Shown piece after piece: positions 47,654-63,622 of a stretch of DNA of 64,000 nt. The stretch spans positions 15,830,001 through 15,894,000 of the forward strand of contig AP031357.1 of assembly GCA_037833965.1 (NCBI GenBank), in the 5' to 3' direction. Both the position numbers and the translations under genes were made by a program. The DNA comes from Marchantia polymorpha subsp. ruderalis. Its lineage: Eukaryota > Streptophyta > Marchantiopsida > Marchantiales > Marchantiaceae. Numbering within the stretch: position 1 is the first letter of the stretch; each line of letters starts with the position of its first letter. The notes beneath the pieces were generated by a model. It saw only the letters and a list, made by a program, of their open reading frames with translations. It was not told where the DNA came from and did no database searches.

Positions 47654-48810
47654 ACACAAACCTAATAGATAAAAATAATATGCAACAACCATTCAGTTCA
47701 AAGCTACAACAAGAGTTACATGCTTTTTAAGTATACTGAAATTTGCAAATAACAATCTTGCGAGTGCATCTACAAGAATGTTTCACTTTAATCTGATCTA
47801 TGATATACTTTTTTTTAAGCTGGTTTGATGAGATTTTGTAGATGTTAAAGAGATTTTGATCATATGGTTATGATCGATGATTTTGTCGATGACGTTACTC
47901 AAAACATTCCATCATGCAAAGATGATAATAAGAAGTTGCATTTGCTTATCAAAATAAGTTTTTTTTTTTTACCTTAGATATTGAATAAGCGTCTCACTTA
48001 TATTTTTTTAAGATGATTCACCTGAGAGTATCAAGAATGAGTTATCATTGACATAATTAGTTTTTTATTTAACTTCTTAACGAGCAGTTACGCACTTGTA
48101 AATAAATTAGGTGTGCTCATGGCAAGTAATAAGGAAGAATTCGGAACATTTCTATGAAGCTTGAGAAATCGTTGTATCATCTTGCCTTAGAACATTATTG
48201 ATCTAATTGTATAGGCCATAGTTTGATCAAATAAACCGGAGGAAGATCTCCTTTTATAAAAGTGCAGGCGCTGGATCAGAAGCTATGAGCATGAGAGAAG
48301 AGTGATGTACATCTCCTCAATCTTCATGCATATATATTCAAAACCATAATAATTGAACCTTTGGATGAGAAGAAGTACAACCTAGAGTCTGAAGAACATA
48401 TGGGTGGGCTCGGTGTCAAAGCTCCGAGTAACGACTTGACAAGGAGTCTAGGATTCAGCAACGAAGAATACTTTTCGTTACCTGAAACTATGGACATAGA
48501 CGAAATGTGTACAAGAATAAAGAGTGTGTCCATTGTTTTACAGATAACGAAACACTAGCTAGTACAACACAACAACCATACTAGAATTAGGTTCTTTGGA
48601 TTCTCTTGTTGCTTATATGCCGGCCATCGATTAATATATCTAAAGTGTATGAAATATCAGGTGATGTGATATTATCGGAGCTGGCCCATGCTTACATGAC
48701 TTTAGTTCCAATTATGTTTCGCATGCATGCAGGACTGTTTTTATCCTTCTTGCTATCTACTTGCCCAGTCTCTAGGAAAATGGTGTTTCATCGCGCTTTT
48801 GATCCACGGG

Positions 48811-48842
48811 CCTTCATTTTGCACTAAGTGCAAAAATGAAGG
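48811..48842. repeat. Near-perfect foldback palindrome, 15/16-bp arms
   Basis: CCTTCATTTTGCACT at 48811-48825 pairs with AGTGCAAAAATGAAGG at 48827-48842, with one bulged base and a one-base spacer. Confidence 0.88.
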
Positions 48843-50711
48843 AATATTGGATATTTTTAGAAGGACCGAATAAAAGAGCGCCATGAAGCTTTGGTTACTA
48901 GTCCGAGTGAAATAGATTAAAAGTAACGTATGGTCAAACTCCAAGATCGGAGCGCATGGGAAGGCGTTATTCACGAAGTGGCAACGAGGGAATCCGCGGC
49001 AAGTTCAAACTGTGGTCTTTCAAAGTGCGAAGCGGGGCCTTTGAGAGAAAGCGTTCCCGGAGGCCATGGAAGTAAAACTCGGAGCGAAGAAGAGCCACTG
49101 CGCCAAACCAGCGCCGAGGGCTCAATTGACTGCGATCGAGCGCTGGACTTCAACGGCCAAATCTGCAGAGTGCAAGGGATTTGCCTATCTGGTGCATTTT
49201 GACGTGGAAAGGCTGCTGGAATGATGAGAAATCGCATTGGGGCAAGGACGTTGACAATTGTCGCCTCGTGACGAGCTGAGCCAACGCACCCAATGCAACT
49301 AACAGTGTCACGATATTTTTGCGTGCCTCCTTAGTCTCCCCGATCGCCTGTGGACAACGAGTTGTCCGACTTATCATTACTATCCGGGAGCGTTATCAAG
49401 TTTGCGCCGGTCTTGAAGGACAGAGGTACAAACTCTTAAATACAACTCGTACAAGCTCAGTCAAAGATAGCGCTGTGCTAGAAGATCGTAATCATCGCCC
49501 ATCTTACCTGGAAAAATGGAAATATTTTCTCTTCCTGGTTAATTGAACTCACTAACAGAAAAAAAATGAAAAAGCAAGCATGGAAGTTGCGAGGGAACCA
49601 TATTAGCAAACGTCAGTAGTGTGCTCTGTAAGTTCATGCATGATATGAACCTGGTCGAATGCCTTTCTTTTTTAGGTGCAGCGCACGTCGGTTCTTTCGC
49701 TCTTGCTTCTATGGTGAGTATTTTCTGGCCCTTGAAACAGATCAAGATACTGAAGGTCTTTCATGGTTTTTTTCGGGGTTTGCTTTCTTTCATGAGAAGA
49801 ACCGCCTTTTTCTGACTTCCGCGTTCTAATCGATTAAGACTTTCATCCTTTTAGGAGTTTTGAGTTCTATCTCAGTGGATGGCAATAATCAGCTGACAAG
49901 ACTCGCAAGAGTCCGACTTCTCAATCAACACTCATTCCTTCACTCAGAGTCGCATATAATAGTTGCGAAAAGCCTGTACAAGGCAGTACAACCTAGGAAT
50001 ATGTATGCTTGTCATCAACTGCCGAATGCCTGCTAGATATTGGTTCTGAAGGTATTTTATTATTCCTCTGATACAATATGTTTAGCATGTCCAACAGAAG
50101 ACAGAACATGCACGAACGAACATTGGGAACATAAACCACATGGCCCCAGCTACTTGGCGGTGGACCATAGGAAGTAGTACTACCGAGGATCAAAATGCCG
50201 CACCGAGCATGGACGTAATGTGTGAAAGTGGTAATCATAGGAATACACTCAACTGCCGTTTTTTTAGCCTACTTGGATCTACATAATTCACCCTTTAAGC
50301 TCTCAAAGACGCATCACATCTTAGTCCAGCGAAATCAGTCATATCAATTTCCTAAGGAATGAAATGTGGACTTCTGAAAAGTACAGGACAGGTAAAAATT
50401 TGGCATGATTTATTTAAGCAGAAACCTAATCGTTCAGCAACAATAGGGCGATTCACAACAACCCAGTAATGGGGTCTTCCCTTCCTTTTGCTTTATTACT
50501 CGGTGCCCGTTATACGACAACCCGGTAATAGTTACAGAGATTCCCTCTATTACCTTAACGGGAACTGCGGTCCCAAGAAATGTACGGAGATGGACTGACC
50601 CCGCAGGAACGTAACATGTTACGGGGAAATGAAATTCGATATTACATGCCAAAAATACACGTAAGAAAAGAGGTGCTTATCACTGAAACGACGATTAACT
50701 GGAATAAGGGC

Positions 50712-50860
50712 TTCTGTCCTTGAGCATTCGAACACTTACGGGACTGTTGTGAAAAGTGCTTAAATAATTTATCCTTACCATCTTTCTGTCCTTGAGCATT
50801 CTCATACTTACGGGACTGTTGTGTGAAGTGCTAAATTGATTTATCCTTACCATCTTACTT
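50712..50860. repeat. Imperfect tandem duplication, period about 72 bp
   Basis: TTCTGTCCTTGAGCATTC begins at 50712 and again at 50784. Both units continue with ACTTACGGGACTGTTGTG and TTTATCCTTACCATCTT, with several small differences. Confidence 0.88.
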
Positions 50861-53170
50861 CGCTATAAGGACTCCATCTTCGACCTTTTATTTGTGCCCG
50901 CCCTCCCCGCTCCAAGTCTCCTTGACGCGCTTCCCCAATGCCTTCCAAGCTCACTTCTTTATGACTGCCTTATAAGGTGGGTGTTCCACTCTGGAAATGT
51001 CAGAGAATCGGCATCCACATAGCTGACAGCCAGCTAGCTAGCTCACTCCGGGATGTTCTTGATTCGCTTAGTCGTCTTATTGTGTGTGTAAGGCTGTTTG
51101 CAGAAGGACAGGACCAATCGTTAAGCAATCACCACCATGATCTTTTCATCAATTCCATATGAACTTAGTGGGGTGAAGTATACCGCAGTTAGATTATCCT
51201 GAATAGACAACCTGCGTCGTCAGGTGCCCAATGTCTACTCACCCTACGAAACCAAGTGTTAGAAGAGCTCTTAGTCTCCGTTAGCAATAAACGGTTCCGG
51301 TGCTAGATCGGCAACTTGTGAACTCCGTAATTATATCTGTTTCCCTAGTTCTCGATTGCGTACCGGAGCTCAGCAATCAGAAAGTACTGCGCAGCTGTTT
51401 ACCCACATACTTGCTAGTTTGGTCTCTGCATCCACGGGTACATTCTCCCATGAAACGAAACGACAGATTGGTAAATACAAAGAACAGGGTTACAGTTGTA
51501 CTTTGCCTACAGATTCATCCTAAGTGACAACAATGCTGCCTCATGCATACTTCTCTTTGATGAGGTGGGTTGTTCTCTTGAAGGCAGAACTACCTGTCAG
51601 TGAAGTTTTAATTCTGCCACATGCTTTTTGTCAATCTGCCATCGTCTCTACTTGACAGCTTTACTGTGGCATGCTTTTCCCGAACGTCATATATCACAGC
51701 GCCTCGGTCATTCACGCTTGCGTGCGTAAGTTGTCAAGATAGTACATTCGGCTCTTTCTGGGTCACTTTATTGGGTATACCGAAATAAAGCACCTTTTGC
51801 GTAGCAAAATTGCAAGCTAGATGATGCATGGTAGCATTTCATGATACGAGAAGGAGAGATGTATTTTTACTTTCCAGGATTACTTCACTCGCGACGACAG
51901 TTGACTTCCGTGAGATAACCCATGGTTGTCTGCTCTTTTAGATTTGACTCGAGCGACAGTTGCCCCTCGCTATCTGCTCTGACACTTTTGTCTGCCGGGA
52001 TGATGGCAATGACGAGAATGTGGTCTGCCCGCTAGGGCAATTCATTATGAAATGGATATTCTTCCGGGGCAAGAATTCTGAGCTATCAGTCGAGTTCCAG
52101 TCTAGCTTGGAAAAAAACGAAAGAGAGTTTAGTTTCCGGCAAAGGACTTCGTAGTTGATTCCCTCTCTGATCTTATAAGTTTTGATTACCGGATAGAATG
52201 CGTTACAACTGCTGCAAGCGGCCAATCGTAAGGTGAGAAGCTAAACTTCGAAACGTCCAGAATGAAATCAATCTTCTCCCTTTGACTTGAGATGTAGTTT
52301 GGGCCCAGGATCTTGCAATAGTCATGGAGAATATTTTCAACTTTGAAGTACTTGGCTTCCTCTGAACTACGTGCTGTACAAGCATCGTGGCATTTTCTGG
52401 AATATGGTTCTCTCGGAATGTAACTACTTCATGTTTCACTATGAATCGACACTTTTGACATGATTTCACCAGTTTACTTGCAAACCGCAGCCGATGGTGC
52501 GTACCGATTATTACGAGAACCGTGGTTGACGAAATTTTACGACTGCGAGTTTAGACATATACTCCTCACCATTTTCAATTGAGACATGTGTTGGCGGGTA
52601 TCTGGGTGTTACTGTCAAATTGTACAGGATAGAGACTGAACTTAACGATCAGGTTTGACTTTGTTACGCGATAACTTCCCTCCGACTTTAATTCCACCTA
52701 ACTAAATTGATTGTAGAGGAATTGACAAATCCTTCACCGAGGGAATGCACACAAATTTCAGCATTTAAGGAGTAAATCCATGACCTCGCTGAATCGCTGC
52801 ACTTCAGGCGTAGAAGAATAATGTAGCTGCGAATAATATAAGAACAATACTTCGACATGCATGACGCGGAGACAGACAAATTTGTTAAAACTTCTTCGAT
52901 GAATCAATGGTGTATTTAAAATGCATTTGCCAGTATTATTTCCTAGTCTAAGTAATCATTTTTCCGGTTCATATATACAGTGTTCGATTGTTTTCTCCCA
53001 ACACGTAAGAGCTGGGCAGCTTTGCTACGTCTGTGTGCTGAGAGTAGGATAAATTGTACCACCTCTCAACGTAGACAGGTGGAGACATCTGCCTATCTCT
53101 ATGATCGAGAACTTAAGAATGTGTTGCCACTTTACAGTTTTCATCTCGTCGTATGTGAGTTACTGACAAT

Positions 53171-55641
<2,471 letters not shown>

Positions 55642-56620
55642 TCACGACGGTAGCGCAAGTTAGAACGTCGAGCACAGAAGCCAGCCCCGGTCGCCGTGGA
55701 GAACACAGAGACGTCATTATCGCCAGGATGCCGAAGTTTCGCGGCCCGAAGGGCAAACAACAATGATAAAGCACCGATCTAAGGACGGCAATGCATGGAT
55801 CTAGCTCGAAGGGACGCAAGAGCGCGGGGAAGCAAAGCTGACTGCTAGCGCAAGCACTGGTGCAAAGATCGCATCCGCTGGAGATGCTAGGGGAGGAATG
55901 CAAGGGCCCGTGGACCGGCCACAGGACATTGCGAACGCAACCCCGAGCACCCACAGCGCGGAGAGCATGCACACTGGCACAATGGACGACAAGAACATGG
56001 GGAGCGGAGATGAGATGAGCTTGTCGTCGCGAGGGGGGAGGAGGTGAGACAATGTGAGCAGGTCAGTCACCTCCAGAGATTTCAGAGAACCCAGAACACA
56101 TCGAGCCTGCCATCGCGAAAAAGCCTTCTGCAAGTCAGTGAATCCGTGCTGTTCGTGGAGGGAGTCTTCCCATACGGAAGTGGGGCTGTGCGGGGTGCCC
56201 AAGAGTACCAGAGGCCGGTTGGGCAGATGCAAGACAGAAAGATGGGAGCCGGGAGAGTGGTGCCTGGAACTTAAGGCCCTGGGGCAGTCAGGCCCAAAGC
56301 GGAGTTTTACCCGCCAGCTGCGACCGTAGGGGGAATGCACAGCGGGTTCGACTCAGGCAGGATGCGCAGCGCACCGACCTCTCGCGCTCTCACAGGTGGA
56401 GGCGCCTGGGACATCAGACGGCAGCAGGACTCATGTAGGAGTGTGCTGGGGTTGGTGACATTCCGTGTTGCACAACCCGCCCCTCTACCGTGCAGTGATG
56501 ATAAGTTACTTGTGTCAGAGTGCCCCGGACAGTCACGAGCGGATAGCTCCTTACCGAGGCTTATGATTATGCAAGCCGAAGAGCGGAGCCCGGAATGCTG
56601 GAACCACCACCGCCTCTTCG

Positions 56621-56650
56621 CAGCAAGCAGAAGCAGCAGCAGCAGCAGCA
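56621..56650. repeat. AGC trinucleotide repeat
   Basis: A run of AGC units with one AAGC and one AGA interruption, upstream of HCT. Confidence 0.85.
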
Positions 56651-57040
56651 AATCCTATTCTCTCTGTAGGTCTTAATAAGCCTAGCTTAGCACCGCATTT
56701 GCGTCGAGTCCCCGGGATCGAGACGACGGCCTCGCTGCTCAGATGATCGCTCAGGCTCGTCGTCGTCTTTGCCGTCCCGGTTCGGTGCTCGGCGGCCTCG
56801 CTGGGTCGACCAATCAGGCCCGGCGACTGGGCTTTGTCACGACTCGGACGGGCTGATGATGATGCGCTTCATCCACACCAGCAGCGTCCCAGTCCCAGTC
56901 CCCGTCCCCGTCCCTGTCCTCGTCTCCGTCTCCGTCACAGAGAATGTCAGAGTCCGGGAGGCGGGCTTAATGGCGCCTTGGCACCTAGAGAAAAGGACTC
57001 CTCTGGGCCGCGACCTAATGATCTGGCTCCCGATCAGAAT

Positions 57041-57048
57041 TTATATCA
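57041..57048 (-). promoter_or_regulatory. HCT: Possible TATA box for HCT
   Basis: On the minus strand the sequence reads GATGATATAAATTCTG, an isolated TATAAAT in otherwise GC-rich DNA about 1.4 kb before the HCT start codon. It would imply a long leader or a leader intron. Weak evidence. Confidence 0.25.
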
Positions 57049-57467
57049 TCCCCGTCAGTCACATCTCATTACTCCTCGTCGACTCCACGCCAGCCACGCA
57101 CCCCATCTTCTTGCTACCGTCTTCACCAACCTCGCCCATCTACGTTATTACTCCCCGGCGCTCAACTAAATTGTACACTTGCACTTGCCTTTGCCCCCGC
57201 CCTCTCCCTCTCCCTCTCCGCGCCTCTGCTCGGATTGACCTCTGCTCGCTTGCGAAACGGTAGTCGTCCCCCTGCCCCTTCCCCGTCCTCTAAACGGTAG
57301 TCGTTCCCCCTCCTCCCCTCCCCAAACTAAACCGCTACCTTGGCGCAAGTGTGCGGCAGGTCCGAGGCCAATTGGGAGTCCGCTCGGCTCCAAATTGCTC
57401 CCCGACGACTGTCTGACCGGTCAGGTCAATGTCAGCGGGAATGCCCGGCCTGCGAATGAGCGAGCGA

Positions 57468-57485
57468 GAAAGAGAGAGAGAGAGA
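57468..57485. repeat. AG microsatellite
   Basis: A short AG run with one AA interruption in the GC-rich region upstream of HCT. Confidence 0.8.
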
Positions 57486-58659
57486 CTTGGAGCGAAGACA
57501 GAAAAGCGCTACTTTCATCGAACATGGCCGAGCTTTAAAGCCGAGGGGGCGACTGCCGGATGCCACCGCTCTCCGTCGGTGATGTCGGTCGCGGGCATTT
57601 TGGCGACGACCGTGGCGGCAGGACCGGCCCGATCGTCGATCGAATCGAAATCGTCCGTCACCCACCTGAAGCGACGTCGGCCCCGGGACCCCACCTCGGC
57701 CCCTGTGCTCCTCGCGACCTGGGATGCAAGACGGCGCGGGACGCTTCTCTCGGCGTGCTACTTCCGTTCCCAGGCGTGATGTGGACGGCGGGTCACAGCG
57801 GCCCGAACGCTCCCGTCTGACTCCGTCCGTCCCCCGCCCCCGACCCGCGCCACCCCCCAGAAGGTCGGGGCCCCGACGTGCATTCATGCTTCCGCTACAG
57901 AAGCCAGCCTGTCTGCCGCTCGGGCTCCCCCGTACCTCGCCCTGTCATCCCCTGTACTGCCCACCCTTCGCGTCCCCCCTCGCCTTGACTTCGACCCTTG
58001 ACCGGTCAAGTCCAACCCTGCAGTTAGTTGCCTCGACCGGCCGACAGACCTGCACTTGCTTGCTGCCCCCGGTTCTCATTACCTTCACCCTCGTGAGTCG
58101 GTTGTGTGCTTACCGGCATCGACTTCCAGACGACTCAGTTGGACTGTTTACGGTAACGCGTAGCGACTGCGAACGAACCCGAGTCAGCGGACTTGACTGA
58201 AGGCTCACCGCGATCACCCCAAAACAGGTGACTACCCGGATCTTGTCGGGCTGACCTTGGGGTTGTGTTCACGGTTTAAGGGCTCCACGTGAAAGGTAAG
58301 CAAACAGACTTAGCTTTCCTGTTCGACTCCGTGACTACCTTCTGATGAGCAGTGCGCTTCAAATCGGGTTCTACGAAGTGTACATAAAGTCTTCGGATAC
58401 TTGCCATACGATGATCGCTACTGCTATTGCTATACGACCTTGCATGGCATAATGGTTGTCTCGTATAGATTCGGAGTCTTCACTCCCGTCCAATCTTTAG
58501 ACAAAGACAAAAGTATACGTACGTACATGGTGGGCTGGCAAGTTGATTGCCGGGTACCGATCCATCACTCACAACCCGGCCTGGTTAGTCTAGTCGGGTG
58601 CTAAATGAGTTTAATTTAGTCGCACCAGGAATAGATGTGAGTTTTATTAAGAAATGATG

Positions 58660-58685
58660 ATATATATATATATATATATATATAT
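58660..58685. repeat. (AT)13 microsatellite
   Basis: A pure AT run flanked by AATGATG and CATTC, so the whole forms an extended hairpin. Confidence 0.9.
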
Positions 58686-58732
58686 CATTCATCACTTCAA
58701 ATATAGTTCTCACTGTCTCTATCAAAACTAAG

Positions 58733-59450
58733 GAGTTAAACCTCCCAATAGTGACATATATTGGTACTTGGATTTTATGTCACTATTGTGAGTTGTCACT
58801 CACAAGAGGAAAGTGCTTATAATCTACTAACATTAACATACATTAGTGTTAAAATGGGATGTCATTGTTGGGAGGTGCATAATTTTAATATTACCTCCTA
58901 ATAGTAGCATACATTTGTGTTGGGATTAGATGTCACTGTTTGGAAGTGTCAATCATTTGAAAAAAAACTCATAGATTTCTTATACTACATTATATCAATC
59001 TTAGTAGAGTCTTTAGATGTGTTGTTTGGTTTCAAAATCGTCTTCATTTGCATATCTGTATTGTTCAAGACTATTAACATAGACATTATAATTATGTTTG
59101 AATCCATATTAATACACAAAAACCTGAGTGGAAAAATTGATGAGAATACCTGTAACGAATTATTTTACTGAAATCCAAAAGGAGTGAATTGTTGAGCTAT
59201 ACCTTACAATAAACTTATGCCACATTTTTTTAAGTCTCATAGCTATATATTGTGATCATGATAGGAATTTTTACTCCCAAATTACACTTGAAATTGTCAC
59301 TATTGAAAAATATCATGTCACTATTGGGAATAGTGACGTACCTTTCTTATTGAGCAGATTTACAAGTTAGAATCTAAAGGTTCTGGAATTTTATGTCACT
59401 AATGAGAATATGTCAATCATAAGAAGTGACATTATTGGGAGGTTTAACTC
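58733..59450. mobile_element. 718-bp TIR element with internal repeats of its ends
   Basis: GAGTTAAACCTCCCAATAGTG at 58733 is matched in inverted orientation by a right end finishing GGGAGGTTTAACTC at 59437-59450. Variants of CCTCCCAATAGTGACA and TTTTATGTCACTA recur inside in both orientations (near 58770, 58860, 58900, 59310, 59390). No coding capacity and no clear target duplication. Confidence 0.72.
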
Positions 59451-60579
59451 TGTACTACACATCAACAAGTAAGTAGTAATTGATGAAGTTCTATTATTTG
59501 CGGACATGCAATTTCATGTCTCATATTGAAGAGGTGGATTCTTTGTGGGTTTTTACTAATAACCTTTATTCCTTGAAGAGCTAATATCGAGTGTTAGTAG
59601 AAAAGAAAGTGCAAAAGAAACACAATATTTGGCGATTATCAAGCAAAAATATTCATTTGATGTTTTTCAGCATATTTTTATACATTTCTAGAGAACATAT
59701 TGTGTGCAAAGCCTCTTCGGTATAATCAATATGGATCTATGACAGATGTGAGAAGATGATAAGTGAAGATGATCTTTTGTGCTCTGTTCTAGAAGATAAC
59801 AATAATTGGACAACGATAGATTGTGTTTGCTAGCAGATTGTACAGTAGCACTATAATGGAACAATTGGTCCAAATATAGACCCATTAACACCAGATCTAG
59901 TACTTTTAATCAATTTTGATTATGCTTGATGAGAAAATTTCCATTCCCTTTTGTTCACATTTAGATGGGCAACGTCAATTTTTTCTTTCACATGCATTTA
60001 CAACCTGATTGACAAAGTTCACTTCAAATGGTAACAAGCCTTTTACTTTAACTGTAAAAAATAGTTCCTAATCTTAGTACTATTACATTACTCTCGATGA
60101 TTATGCAACTCCCACACCTGAGTAAAGGGTTGCATGATTTAGGCGTCACAAACTTCGACCGCATACATTCAGCAGGCGTGCTCACAATTGATCTTGCAAT
60201 CTTACAAAAATTTCTTGTAATCATACCACCTCGTGGTGATGCTATACAGATGAGTAGCAGCAAGCTGTACACACGCAGCCTTCAAGTCATCGAAATCATC
60301 GTAAGTGTTTTCGGAAGGGGGGTTCATGGCATGGCGGTACAAAGAATGGGGAGAATCAGAAGACGGAAACAATGCCTATATATATACTAAATATTGGTTA
60401 TTTGTATCAAAATCTATAAATCGTATATTTTCCTATATTTTTTGAGGTCTTATCCTCCCACCCTGCTCATTTGCTGATCCCATCCTACCCTCCCCTCCCC
60501 TTGACTCATCCCCTCACTTTAGATTTCATCACCTTTGTCTTCGCCTTCTAATTTACCCCATTCCTTGTACCGCCAAGTC
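59451..60579. other. Intergenic DNA, possible leader of the decayed ORF
   Basis: AT-rich to 60050. An unrecognised plus-strand frame is open at 60097-60390. From about 60450 to 60575 the plus strand is pyrimidine-rich (CCCTCCCCTCCCC type), like a plant 5' leader, just before the ATG at 60580. Confidence 0.35.
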
Positions 60580-60867
60580 ATGAATACTTCTTCCGAGATC
60601 ACTTACGACGATTTCGATGCCTTGAAGGCTGCGTGGATATAGCATTCTGCCGCTCATCTCTATAGCATCAACACCAAGCGGTATGATTACAAGATGAGCG
60701 TCATATTATTGCACTACGGCAAGTATGGTACACATGATGATTGTCATGGTCTAACAGAGGAGACATGTATAAGTTGGGGGCAAGTGCGAGGCGTCAAGGA
60801 GCTAGATAGGCGCCGGGGAAACGTAAAAAGGAGGAAGAGTGGGAAGAACAAATCAGCAGGGTGGTAG
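60580..60867 (+). pseudogene. Unrecognised small ORF broken by one stop
   Basis: From ATG 60580 to TAG 60865 there are 95 sense positions with one in-frame TAG at 60640-60642 (codon 21). It begins MNTSSEITYDDFDALKAAWI and after the stop continues with RYDYKMSVILLHYGKYG and a basic tail (DRRRGNVKRRKSGKNK). A pyrimidine-rich leader precedes it. The balanced amino-acid content inside AT-rich surroundings suggests a real former gene or element-encoded protein, but I do not recognise the family. Confidence 0.4.
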
Positions 60868-63622
60868 TATGAACGCACTATTTCTTGTTATATTACTTCA
60901 TGGATGAAAAATCACTTTATTCAATATTACCCTAAATTAGAAATAACTTCACTTATCATACTCAGTGGATTGCAATGCATATATATATATATATATATAT
61001 ATGCTCATTCACATTTTCTAATATACTGCACATTGCTAGAAACGTTTAAACCATGAAAAATGAAACTGCTTTTAGTATATATTTCTAGAATTTATTATAA
61101 ATTTCTACAAATAGATCTTTTAAATACCAAAAAAGGTTCCATTTTGTACTATGAACATATTAATATATGAAATAAATTTTAGATAATCTTAATTTCAAAT
61201 TTTTATATTATATTGAAATCTCATTATAAATAAAACATCTAATTTCATATTGGATTTATTACAAATGACATCTATAACAACATTATGTATTTAAAAGCTT
61301 CAAATATTCCAGATATATTTTGAAGAAAACTATTATATCATTATTTAATATTTTTTTTATCTAACATAAATTAAATGTAAGTATTGTGACAAGATTATGA
61401 AATCAACTATGGTTTGAAAAAATGTCATATAATGATTTCATAAATGATAAATTAATAAATTCATTTCAAATCTTATAGCTTTCAACCTTAACAATTAGGT
61501 TCAAGTGAATTTTAATCATCTGGCGTGATATTTGGGATTGATAATTAAAATAAAATATTATTCTTTAAATGTAACAATCTCTCTCTTATAATTCCAATAA
61601 ATATAAAAATAAAGAATATTTTTTTTAATGAAATTTTAAATTTTGATAACTAGATCTTTTTAAATTTTTTCATGTAATTTTTTATAATTTAATAAAATTT
61701 ATTTTATTAAATCTTAACTAAACCAAAAAATGTATATTATACATAGGTTATATGTTTATCAATGTTACACATAAATCTTTATTCATAATCTAGATATTTT
61801 TTTAATTTTCCATTTTAAAAGACTAAGTTATTTTACAGTTTACATTTTAAAATTTTTATTTAAAATTTGTGTTTAGTTTTTCTTACCAACAAATACAAAA
61901 AAATCATTTTATCCAAATATATTTTTTAAAAAAAATTTTATTTTTATTTTCAGTCTATATCTATATATTGTATAATCACCAAAACTAATGAGTCTCAACT
62001 TGCTACAGTATGTAATTCATTATAATTATCATGATGATTATAAGATTATGTTTGAAATCTCATTTCATTGAATCATTTTTTAATAAAATATCAATCAAAA
62101 TTTAAAATAGTATATATTAATATCCATTTAATCATAAATTTAATCCATTTTGGCATCACAAAACTATTTGCCTTTTGAAATTATAAATATACAAGCTAAC
62201 TTGCTTCTCATTGTAAAATTGTATTCTGCAGATGAATAAGTGATTTTTAGAAATAATAATATATTGTGACATTAAACGTAATTTGTGATTACCTTTTTGA
62301 TGTAGGCATATGAATTTATGACATATAAAGTCATATATGTACTTATATAAATATCAAATATTAGATTTTGAAAATACGATATGACTTTCAATTTTAATTA
62401 TTAATTTTTAATCATTATAACTCATATTTTTAAATTATTATTCTTGAATGAACATAACACATATTATACATTTTTGCAATATCATACATTGCTCACACCA
62501 TCATGACCAAATGTATTAATATGTAATTTCAAAATTATTCGTCTCATTCATTTGGATCATCATCGTTAGCAAATTTTGTACATTTTGAGAAACAAAAATG
62601 TGCAAAGTTTGATACATATAAACAAATATTTATAAGATTATTATTTAAATAAATTTATTATTATAAATATCACAAATTGTGATATCATGTTTTTAAGAAA
62701 AAATTAAACTTAACCAAAAGTTACTAATGATTTGATGGAAAGTTTTGATCTACATTAGAGTTTTTTATGTTGATTAATAAACGTGAGATAATTCAAACAA
62801 AAATATCAAAAGTTATACGATTTATTTTTGCATCTATTTTTTTGATATTAATTAAGTTAAATTTGAAAACATGATAGCAATAATTATGATGAAATCAGCA
62901 TTGATTAGAATTGAATTAATAAATTTTCAAAATAAAATGCATTCATCAATTCAAAAATTGAATACAAGAAATTTAATTTTATGATTTGAATGAAAAAGTA
63001 CAAAATTTTTTAATGCTTTTGAAACAAAAAATCATTCTACAATGTATGACTTAACTTACTAAATATATAATCAATATTAAACTCAGCAGATATTTCATTA
63101 GCATCATTGATCAGTTTTGGACAATAAACATGTTTTGTCTATACTCTTATTGCTGATACAAATAAATATATTCAAAATAATGAAAATTTAATAAACTTAA
63201 ATAGTTTAATTGAATAAATCATATTAAAAAATTTAATTTAATTATTGGATTCAAATATATAAAAGCCTATTATCTTAGAAAAAATATGATTGTATATATA
63301 TATATATATCACATTTTGCAAGTAAGAATAAGATTTAATTGACTCTTTCATGTAAAATTGTGTTTCAATCAAATAAAAAGCAATCACATTATTGAGTATA
63401 TAAGAGATACTCGGATTGAGTGCCTGATCCATGTACATATGTGATGTGGATGGGCATGATATGGACATCATTGTTCATGGGTGTTTAAAGGTGTTTATTG
63501 TTTACATTTGAGTATGGATGGACAAATAGATAGGTGCGATGCCCATCAATCTTGCTTGAGATTTGGAGACTAATCTGTTTTGTCATGTCAATACAATGTA
63601 TAGACATGATCTCACTCACGAT
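60868..63622. other. Very AT-rich intergenic DNA
   Basis: Low-complexity AT-rich sequence with an AT run at 60979-61002 and another near 63292-63310. No gene, LTR or TIR recognised. From 63420 on, ATGGATGGGCA-type words appear that foreshadow the 84-bp repeat. Confidence 0.6.
60979..61002. repeat. (AT)12 microsatellite
   Basis: AT run bounded by GC on the left and GC on the right (GCATAT...ATATGC), so it is self-complementary. Confidence 0.88.

Larger units (their letters stand above)
46155..48300. other. Intergenic DNA, nothing recognised except small palindromes
   Basis: Open frames at 46301-46660 (plus), 46632-46396 (minus) and 47657-47391 (minus) match no family I know. The minus-strand frame near 47550 is preceded by a GATGCAG acceptor-like string, but no exon partner was found. 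A perfect 18-bp palindrome is at 47062-47079 and a hairpin at 47623-47653. Confidence 0.4.
48301..53170. other. Intergenic DNA with a GC-rich island
   Basis: No recognised gene. A GC-rich island at about 48960-49230 is open in several frames. One (ATG 49066, stop near 49224, 52 aa) reads MEVKLGAKKSHCAKPAPRAQ and onward and is unidentified. Other frames between 49300 and 53100 match nothing I know. CCGGTAAT, GTTAC and ATTACC motifs cluster at 50450-50650. Confidence 0.35.

Noticed and set aside
49066-49224. KGFAYL motif as an RRM RNP1 element
   Set aside because: The spacing does not fit RNP1 and there is no RNP2 or domain context.
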